Assembly (NCBI GenBank): GCA_020796225.1
Contig: CM036754.1
Location: forward strand, 68,440,000 to 68,503,999
Source of the DNA: Arion vulgaris
Lineage: Eukaryota; Mollusca; Gastropoda; Stylommatophora; Arionidae
Direction: 5' to 3'
Length of the DNA stretch: 64,000 nucleotides
The position numbers and the translations under genes are program-made. Positions 1-9,700 of the stretch are shown here, one piece after another (position 1 is the first letter of the stretch; each line of letters starts with the position of its first letter). A model generated the notes under the pieces. It ran no database searches, was not told the origin of the DNA, and worked only from the letters and a program-made list of their open reading frames with translations.

Positions 1-330
1 ACTGATAAAAGAACAAGAAAGGAAAATTACCACATGCGAAATGAGATGCCTGAGGAAAGCAGTAAATAAAACAAGAAGAGACCATATAAGAAATGAGGAA
101 ATTAGAAGAACAGTCGGAACAACACCTGCTATTAGATTTATTGAAAAACAGAAATCAAATGGTTTGGCCACTTGGTCAGAATGAACCCGAATACACCAGT
201 TGCAAGAGCGTACAACCTGAAAATTGAATCATCAAGAGGAAGGGCAGACCAAGAAAAAGATGGGTTGATGGAGTTATAGACATCTTAAAACTCCACAATA
301 CCACACCATACCAAGCGACCGAGCGTGCAT
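1..330 (+). mobile_element. LINE fragment, reverse-transcriptase C-terminal region (GAA-tail LINE family C)
   Basis: A degraded stretch reads EMRCLRKAVNKTRRDHIRNE in one frame, then IEKQKSNGLATWS. This is the conserved region after the catalytic core of non-LTR reverse transcriptases. The same region is seen at 11205-11574, 35452-36470 and 59735-60178. Stops and a frame change show it is dead. The 5' part lies outside the window or is truncated. Confidence 0.6.
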
Positions 331-405
331 TATCTCGAAAACCGATCATCAGTTAAACCTGCTACGCCTAGCGGCAAAAAGCAGAGAAGGACAAAAGAAG
401 AAAGA

Positions 406-738
406 ACTAGCCAACTTCTGGAGTCTACGGGGTCAACTTGTAATACAGTGTTGGGCCCACAATAACCAGCGTCAACTAGCCAACTTCTGGAGTCTACGGG
501 GTCAACTTGTAATACAGTGTTGGGCCCACAATAACCAGCGTCAACTAGCCAACTTCTGGAGTCTACGGGGTCAACTTGTAATACAGTGTTGGGCCCACAA
601 TAACCAGCGTCAACTAGCCAACTTCTGGAGTCTACGGGGTCAACTTGTAATACAGTGTTGGGCCCACAATAACCAGCGTCAACTAGCCAACTTCTGGAGT
701 CTACGGGGTCAACTTGTAATACAGTGTTGGGCCCACAA
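406..738. repeat. 69-bp minisatellite, about 5 copies
   Basis: The motif CCAACTTCTGGAGTCTACGG recurs at 69-bp steps (411, 480, 549, 618, 687) with almost no divergence. The unit length is divisible by three, so a 172-codon minus-strand frame stays open across it. I see no gene signal in that frame. Confidence 0.95.
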
Positions 739-924
739 TTTGTAACCAACAATGCATTATGGGTGATGGGATCAACATCACACAAGCTGGCTGTAATTCT
801 TAGAACTGTTTTGATATTTAAATAGGGTTGGGTTGATCTGAGAGCCATCTGTGGTTTAACTCAATCCATATCATTGATCACTATAGTGGTTTACAGATGT
901 GCACCAAACACATCAGAGGTCACT

Positions 925-1159
925 TCTTCTTCTTCTTTGCATTCATTCTTTACAACCAATTTTAATCACTCTTTGTGATGTGTTTGATCTTTGCTAAGAA
1001 CATGTATACGTTGCACATTGGTTTGGTAGGCCCCTAAACACATAGACTTCTACACGTTTAGGACACATGCATCCGATTTCAGCCAAACCTCCTTAGTCGC
1101 CTCTTACAGTGGTTCTATTCTTGGCACCCTAAATTTGGGCCCCAGTAACCCTTTGGGCG
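925..1159 (-). mobile_element. SINE family 1 copy with 13-bp target-site duplication
   Basis: The copy is flanked by identical 13-bp duplications ATCAGAGGTCACT (912-924 and 1160-1172). The plus-strand left end is a CTT-rich run, that is, a GAA-type 3' tail on the minus strand. Homologous copies are at 33365-33614 (plus) and 41841-42003 (minus). The motif TAAGAGGC is shared with SINE family 2. Confidence 0.85.
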
Positions 1160-1172
1160 ATCAGAGGTCACT

Positions 1173-1796
1173 ATAGTGGATGTTTACCTAGCGCACTTTC
1201 TTTCTGTTTGTAGCAAACCTTCCAAGTTTTTATTGTAGCTATAAAAAGTGAAACAAATATATACATAGATAGTATATCAGATGATATATATATATATATG
1301 TATATATTAATGTGCTACCTACCACAGTATAATAACAAAATGTTTCAGTGATACAAGTTCTGTTATCACAACAATAACATTCCTGGTTAGAACCTAATAA
1401 CGTTCATGGTATGGGAAGAGTTAAATAATCCTATGCTGAGTGGTCAAACTGAGAAGAGGACAATATAAAAGTCAGTCAACAACAGAACTGGCCAATGTCA
1501 CTAAATATAGAATTTAGTCTAAGTCAGTGATCTCCCTTGTCAGCTAACATGGCACATGAGACAAATAATAAGTTTGCTTTCACCATGTGTAGTACATTTT
1601 ACATAATTTTTATTTCTTATTTCAAACATTTTCTGTTGGTAGGCCATCAAAAGTCCAGTCAAGAGTCATCTGCTTGCTCTGTAGGTGGCTCGATTCTGTC
1701 ATGGCCAGTCGTACAGAAGGCATACCCTCTAAGGCCTCAGAGCTCATATTCTGGCCAGGTACGATAATGCTTATGTAATAATATTACTTGTAATAT
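1173..1796. other. No gene seen
   Basis: AT-rich intergenic sequence with a short TA microsatellite near 1280-1312. I found no supported coding exon or recognisable transposon. Confidence 0.5.
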
Positions 1797-1808
1797 AATC
1801 AAACTAGA

Positions 1809-2037
1809 ACTAAAGGTGAAGGATTAACTTCATTGCGCCAGATTTACCTATATAACTTTGTCCCTGTTGGCAGAAGTGACCTGCAGAGAGTGTTGCCCAA
1901 AGCATAAACTCTGTAGCTCCAACAACAATCCTAGGGATGTCATGAAAAATTGCACATGTGACTCGGTTCAGATTCAAACCCAGAACCTTCAAAACAGCAG
2001 GCAAATGTCTTAACCAGTTTGCCATAGAGGTCCCTAA
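1809..2037 (-). mobile_element. tRNA-derived SINE with 12-bp target-site duplication
   Basis: Flanked by AATCAAACTAGA at 1797-1808 and 2038-2049. On the minus strand the copy starts with a tRNA-like head: an A-box-like TGGCAAACTGGTTAAG, then about 30 nt later a B-box-like GGGTTTGAATC. It is not a functional tRNA gene because it lacks a complete cloverleaf and continues into a SINE body. Confidence 0.85.
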
Positions 2038-2183
2038 AATCAAACTAGATGTACATACATAAATCATCTGTACAAATTGAGTGATTATTGTTTATTCTTG
2101 TTTTGTTATACTGTCATAGCTAGCCAGTCCCCCAGGTGGCAGCTGATGAACCAGACAGTTAGCTTTAGTGTGTAGTTTGTATA

Positions 2184-2646
2184 GGTACTTGTCTACAATT
2201 TCACCGCAGGAAAAGGAAACCTCGCTGACCTAAGTTAAGTGACGTCAGTCCGCCATCAGTGTTTGCGGACGCGAGGAGAACGAGGTTCAAAGGTCACGGA
2301 TGTGGTGTTTATTGTGTATTTTGTATGTACATAAACAGTGTTTTAATGGAATTGGGAGCCCTGAAAAGGACTGTATGTGGGAATGTGAGGTGGAAGGAGG
2401 CAGGATGGGACTAGGAGTGTTACTGTGGGGGCCAGAAACTTATGGTATCAGCAATAATTGCTACGAAGGGGTCTAAATTTCTGAATTTAGTCCGGCGACG
2501 TTACATAAACACACACACTGGGAATGACGGATTTTACGTTAATAACATAAATAATGGGAACCTCTGCGCTATATTTAGAACAATGCTCGCAAATAGTCTA
2601 TATTTAGAATGACCCTTTTCCTGCGGTGAAATTGTAGACAAGTACC
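2184..2646. mobile_element. Non-autonomous DNA transposon (MITE), 33-bp perfect TIRs, 8-bp target duplication
   Basis: Perfect inverted repeats of 33 bp lie at 2184-2216 and 2614-2646, beginning GGTACTTGTC and ending AAAAGG. The element is flanked by TTTGTATA on both sides (2176-2183 and 2647-2654). At 463 bp it has no transposase frame. An 8-bp duplication fits hAT, P or Merlin; the GG terminus favours Merlin, but this is inference. Confidence 0.9.
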
Positions 2647-2654
2647 TTTGTATA

Positions 2655-3791
2655 TATTTAGATATTTTAATAGCGGACTTTAATAACACTAGTTTACACT
2701 CTCTAAGCGGAAGGGTAACACTAAACGAGACATTGACGTAGTAAAACCTAATAAACGTAGTTGTGTAGGACAGTCAGTTAGCAACAATTAGTAAACAAAA
2801 GACCAACAAAAACACTTGGGTGAAGTAGACGTGTTGTGTACATTGTCTACATAAATAAACATGTCTACATGAATTCTCCATGTTTGTTAAATATAGTTGA
2901 AGTTATGAATGAAAGCCATGAGTAAGGAAAAAGAGTCACTATCATCTAATAAGAACATCCTGCAATCAGAACTAAAATGAGGACATGACAATAATAACAT
3001 CAGCAATCGGAGCTAAAATAAGGACATGATGATAATAACATCAGTACTACAACATATTGGAAATGGACCGCCACTGCTTTATATAAATATATATATATAT
3101 ATACTAAACGTATGAATGTATCCAAAGATGAAGATGAACCCTGGGAAGAAAATGAACCAAAGATGAAGACAAGTTGTGGAATGTGGACCAAAACCCCAAA
3201 GGTACCGAACCTAGAAATAGGAGCTACAACGAATTAACCATCACACTAATGTATAACCGCAAATCAAGGCCTTAAGGAACCATGAGAACAAACTCAATAT
3301 AATAGCCACTGTGCTGGGTAAAGGACTGGATCTTGGATTTGCAACTCTAACGTTCCGGAATAAAACCCCCTTAGTAACCAATATTGACTAAAACAGTCTG
3401 TCGCAAAAAAACCCTGAACCTAAGGAACAACCCGTACTACTTCAATACTGTACTTTTGATGCTCCTTTTTCATTGATTCTTAGAGCTATCTTTCTTCTGT
3501 TCTATTTCTCAACCATGGATCACCAAAGCAGTTTGTGGTTAGCATGACAAGTTTATTTAAGTTTATCATATGATTGTCATTGTTGTGTAAGTTTATATAA
3601 ATCTCCATTCTAGTTTGAAGCAGAACCCATCATAAATATTGCTTTACCCTACAGATGTTTTATGTTTGCATAACATATAAATTGCATGCTCATTTGATCT
3701 TATGCTAAATCAATATAAGTCAGCTCAAGAAAACCTAATGAAACCTAAGTCTAAGGTCAAAGTTCAGTAAACTTCTTTAATATAATTTCAG
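2655..3791. other. Upstream region of gene 1, no supported exon
   Basis: AT-rich sequence with a two-copy direct repeat around 2955-3050 and a TA run near 3085-3105. The 5' untranslated exon and promoter of gene 1 are probably here or further left, but I cannot place them. Confidence 0.45.
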
Positions 3792-6700
3792 TCTTCTACT
3801 TACCAACAAGAAAAGATGGTGTCGAAGAAAAAGCGACCTTGGTCCTCACCATTGAAATCACCAGGTCAAGGTCATAGGGATACCAAGTCCAGTATTATAC
3901 CTACACCATCAAGTGAGAGAAATACTTCTACTTCACAGTGTCCTGTCAGGTTAGTAACTATAATATTTGTTTATAGGAATATCAAGTCCAGTATTATACC
4001 TACGCCATCAAGTGAGAGAAATACTTCTACTTCACAGTGTCCTGTCAGGTTAGTAACTATAATATTTGTTTATAGGAATATCAAGTCCAGTATTATACCT
4101 ACGCCATCAAGTGAGAGAAATACTTGTTCTCCACAGTGTCCTGTCAGATTAGTAACTATAATATTTGTTTATCTAGGATTTTTTCCCAAGTCATATTATA
4201 CACTACGACCATCTAAGTGAGAGAAATTACTTCATTTCACAGTAGTCCTGTCAGATTATACTCAATGTTTTTTTACTAGGAATATCAATCCAGTATTATA
4301 CTTATGCCATCAGTGAGGAAATCTTGTTCTCCACAGTGTCCGTCAGGGTTAGTAACTATAATATTGTTTATAGGGAAAATCAAGTCCAGTATTATACCCA
4401 CCATCAAGTGCAAGAAATACTTGTTCTCCCCAGTGTCCTCAGGTTAGTAACTATAATATTTGTTTATGGAATATCATCCATATTATCCTACGCAAGATGA
4501 GAAATATTAGTTTCTCCACATGTCCTTAGTCAGGTTAGTAACTTATAATATTTGTTAAAAGGAATATCAATCAGTATTTCTACGCCATCATGATACTTTT
4601 CTCCAATGTTTCTGATCATTATACATAAATATTTGTTATAGATATCTAGTCAGTATTATACTACTGCCCTCATATCAAAATCTTGTTTCACATGTCCTGT
4701 CAGTTAGTAATATAATATTTGTTTATAGGAATATCAAATTCATTTATACTTCTGCATAATGAGAAAATATTTTCTCACATGTCCTGTCAGGTTAGTAACT
4801 ATAATATTTGTTTATAGAATATCAAGTCCAGTATTATACCTACGCCATCAAGTGAGAGAAATACTTGTTCTCCACAGTGTCCTGTCAGGTTAGTAACTAT
4901 AATATTTGTTTATAGGAATATCAAGTCCAGTATTATACCTACGCCATCAAGTGAGAGAAATACTTCTACTTCACAGTGTCCTGTCAGGTTAGTAACTATA
5001 ATATTTGTTTATAGGGATATCAAGTCCAGTATTATACCTACGCCATCAAGTGAGAGAAATACTTCTACTTCACAGTGTCCTGTCAGGTTAGTAACTATAA
5101 TATTTGTTTATAGGAATATCAAGTCCAGTATTATACCTACGCCATCAAGTGAGAGAAATACTTGTTCTCCACAGTGTCCTGTCAGATTAGTAACTATAAT
5201 ATTTGTTTATAGGAATATCAAGTCCAGTATTATACTTATGCCATCAAGTGAGAGAAATACTTCTACTTCACAGTGTCCTGTCAGGTTAGTAACTATAATA
5301 TTTGTTTATAGGAATATCAAGTCCAGTATTATACCTACGCCATCAAGTGAGAGAAATACTTGTTCTCCACAGTGTCCTGTCAGGTTAGTAACTATAATAT
5401 TTGTTTATAGGAATATCAAGTCCAGTATTATACCTACGCCATCAAGTGAGAGAAATACTTGTTCTCCACAGTGTCCTGTCAGATTAGTAACTATAATATT
5501 TGTTTATAGGAATATCAAGTCCAGTATTATACCTACGCCATCAAGTGAGAGAAATACTTCTACTTCACAGTGTCCTGTCAGGTTAGTAACTATAATATTT
5601 GTTTATAGGAATATCAAGTCCAGTATTATACTTATGCCATCAAGTGAGAGAAATACTTCTACTTCACAGTGTCCTGTCAGGTTAGTAACTATAATATTTG
5701 TTTATAGGAATATCAAGTCCAGTATTATACCTACGCCATCAAGTGAGAGAAATACTTGTTCTCCACAGTGTCCTGTCAGGTTATTAAGCATAAGACTTGT
5801 TTATCTCATGTCAGATCTTCTACTTCTTCCAACGCTTCATATTAACCACTAGTTAACCACTCTTTGTGATTTGTATGTGATCCGAGCCTAAGAGCGATTG
5901 TACATTGTGCCAGTTATTCGCCTACAAGTAGGCCAGTGCATCCAATTTCTGCAATGTTTTTTATTTACTAGGTAGCATCCTAGACCCCTACCTCAGTCGC
6001 CTTTACGATGTGCCTTGTAGGTTGCAGTGTTACCAATTTTGCTTCCCTTGCGGGCCCCGGCAACACAGGCGATGTCAGATCAGTTACCTTCCTTAAACAA
6101 ACTGAAAGTTGTTTATGATGAGTCTTCCACATTTCTTCTTTCTTCCAGTGTGTACATATCCCACCTAATTTGTTGCCATCATCTTGCTCATACACTTTCA
6201 ACTTTATACTCATCATGATCATCATGTTATGTAACTCATTTTCATCTTTACTGTGTGTTTTTTCTCATTCCTATTTTGTTCTCAATACAAGGGAAGACTG
6301 CAGATACCACTTTTTATTAGTTTATTCTCCAAGACATGTCTTCATTTTTTAATCCTCTCTATTTTGTTTTCTTTTACAATGATCCTTGTCTAATCACAAA
6401 CATATTCTTCTCTTTCTAGCATATCTTTTCTTTTTTATTTTTCTCCAATTGATTTCAATAGATCATTATCCCATAAAAATATTATTTCATAAAATATGCT
6501 TTAGTATTTGTATTCTAAAACTATTTTCTTGCATATATTTCAATATATTCATTGTTTACTTCCTTGCATATATTTCAATATATTCATTGTTTACTTCCTT
6601 GCAAAATATTTCCAATATATTCATTGTTTACTTCCTTGCATATATTTCAATATATTCATTATTTACTTCTTTGCTAATTCTTATTTCCAATATATTCATT

Positions 6701-9700
6701 GTTTACTTCCTTGCATACATTTCAATATATTCATTGTTTACTTTTTAACAAATTGTTTATCCTGCCTCAGAATTAGGAGCGCAACATTGTACCGTGACAA
6801 GGTCCCACAACCTACTCGTCCAATCACTGCAGTCACTGACCAGAACTCGGATCAAGAACAAGAACTAGTAAATTTTCTTATCATTATTTAAATAGCTAAG
6901 GAAGTGTATTTATAGAATTCAAAAAGATAAAATTCAAAGATGGTTGCAGTATTGATTTTTTTTTTCTTGTCATGGTGATGCATTCTGCCAGACATCTTGA
7001 TGTTGTTTTCCTCAATCTTAGTATGGTTTTCAACACAGCGTTACGTATGTTCAGATTCTGTGATTATAGAAACTTTAAATTAAAATTAATGCATATTTAT
7101 TAAATATTTTTCTATTGTTTACACCAGAAATCTATTTTATATTGTGTAAATCTAGCCATTAGTAAAAAAAAAATACTTGAGATTTATTTCAATTAAATTA
7201 TATTTTTTTATAATGATTATATAATATGTAGGCCTAACAAGCTGACTACAAATTATAACAGAATACAATACAATAAATACATTTAACATATTCCTTACTA
7301 ACTGCTGCAGGGTGTCCCAAGTTTGTCTATTTAAATAACCCAACTGCCAAATAGGGCTCCAAGCATTGTTTCATGTAAAGTTTGTGCTAAATTTACATCT
7401 ACGCTTTCTGATCCAATTCCTAGTATTTGATCTACAGCATAGCTATCTATTTCTACATCTTTTATTCTGATCGAGAGTTTAATAAAATGTGTTAATTGGG
7501 TGAAACTTATCCATTTTTCAAGCTGGAAAGTGTGAATAAAAATTAATACAGTTAAGTCCAATAATAACAGTTTGGTTTTAAAAAATATTATTTCATTGTT
7601 CCAAACTTTTAATCAATTATTAAGGCCGAAAACTTCGGTTCCGGATGCGCTCGTTCTACATTAGTAAGGGCCTAACATGGGTGCAACGTTCTAACCGTTC
7701 TTGGCAAAACTATTTATATATCACAATAAGAATGATCAAAATGGTTGAGAAGAACAAACAAAAACAAACAACAATAATCAATCATTATAAATTAAAACTC
7801 AGCTATGATTAGAGTTACTAAAATATTGAGTTATTTTGTTTTTGCTTAGTTGCATAGGAATAAAGTTTAATCTACTATTTCATTAACTAAAATGATTGTC
7901 TGATTCTGTGTACTCTATGTGACTATGCCTTTTTGTATGATTTAATCAACTTTCACAAAATGTGGCACAGTGTCAGCAACGAGTTAATCAATAAATTAAA
8001 GATATTTTTCTAGCTGTGATATCTGATTTTAGAAAAATTGTCTTTCCTTTGTAGACACTTTTATATTATTATTATTTATATTTTTTCTTTCGTTATCAGA
8101 GACTTTTTTTACTTTCCACATTTGTTTTCTTCTTGCACAGTTTTACTTCATATTCTACATTTCCAACTGTTTTAATTTCATGCTAACATTTTATCATATT
8201 CTGCATTTCCAACGTTTTTATTTTATGCTAACATTTTATCATATTCTGCATTTCCAACTGTTTTAATTTTATGCTAACATTTTATCATATTCTACATTTC
8301 CAACTGTTTTAATTTTATGCTAACATTTTATCATATTCTACATTTCCAACTGTTTTAATTTCATGCTAACAGTTTATCATATTCTACATTTTCAACTGTT
8401 TTAATTTCATGCTAACATTTTATCATATTCTACATTTCCAACTGTTTTAATTTCATGCTAACATTTTATCATATTCTACATTTCCAACGTTTTAATTTCA
8501 TGCTAACATTTTATCATATTCTGCATTTCCAACTGTTTTAATTTTATGCTAACAGTTTATCATATTCTGCATTGCATTCTTTATTCTTGTCATAATGAAA
8601 TCATTACTTATTTGATACTTGTTTTCTGTTGATATTATTTCTTCATAATAATCAAGTTAGACAGTCTAAAGAAGAGCAAGAACGCTGCATGATCATCCAT
8701 TTCTAATTTTTCCTGTCCTCAACTATCTCTAGGTTGAATCATCATGTTCATGCTTGTCTATAGAATCATCATGTTCATGCTTGTCTGTAGAATAAAAGTG
8801 TTCCTTGAACAAATCACTTTTCCCTGTACTCAACTATTGTCTATAGAATCATCATGTTCGTGCTTGTCTATAGAATCATCATTTTTGTGCTTGTCTATAG
8901 AATAAAAGTGTTCCTTGAACAAACCACTTTTCCTGTACTCACTTTGTCTATGAATCACATGCTTCAGTGTCTTGTATCTATAAATTCATCATGTTTGTGT
9001 TGTCTATAGAACTTTAAAAGTTTCTTGAATCAAACCACTTTTCCCTGTCTCTACACTATTTTAGTTGAATCATCATATCCATGCTTATGTCTCATAGAAT
9101 CATCATATTTGTGCTTGTCTATAGAATCATCATGTTCTGCTTTTCATGAATAAAAAGTTCCTTGAACAAATCACGTTTCCCTGTTCACAACTATTGTCTA
9201 TAGAATCATCATGTTCATTTGTCTATAAATCATCATGTTTGTCTTGTCTGTAGAATAAAAGTGTTCCTGACAAACCACTTTTCCCTGTCCTCAACTATTG
9301 TCTATAGAATCATCATGTTTGTGCTTGTCTATAGAATCATCATGTTCATGCTTTCTATAGAATAAAAGTTCCTTGAACAAACCACTTTCCCTGTTCCAAC
9401 TATTGTCTATAGAATCATCATGTTTGTGCTTGTCTATAGAATCATCATGTTTGCTTTTCTATAGAATAAAAAGTTCCTTGAACAAACCACGTTCCTGTTC
9501 TCAACTTTGTCTATAGAATCATCATGTTTGTGCTTGTCTATAGAATCATCATGTTCGTGCTTTTCTATAGAATAAAAAAGTTCCTTGAACAAACCACGTT
9601 TCCCTGTTCTCAACTATTGTCTATAGAATCATCATGTTTGTGCTTGTCTATAGAATCATCATGTTTGTGCTTGTCTGTAGAATAAAAGTGTTCCTTGAAC

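Noticed and set aside
1980..2037. tRNA gene on the minus strand (also 20680-20720, 44765-44830 and 60290-60440)
   Set aside because: A- and B-boxes are present, but acceptor stems do not close and the sequence continues into SINE bodies flanked by target duplications.
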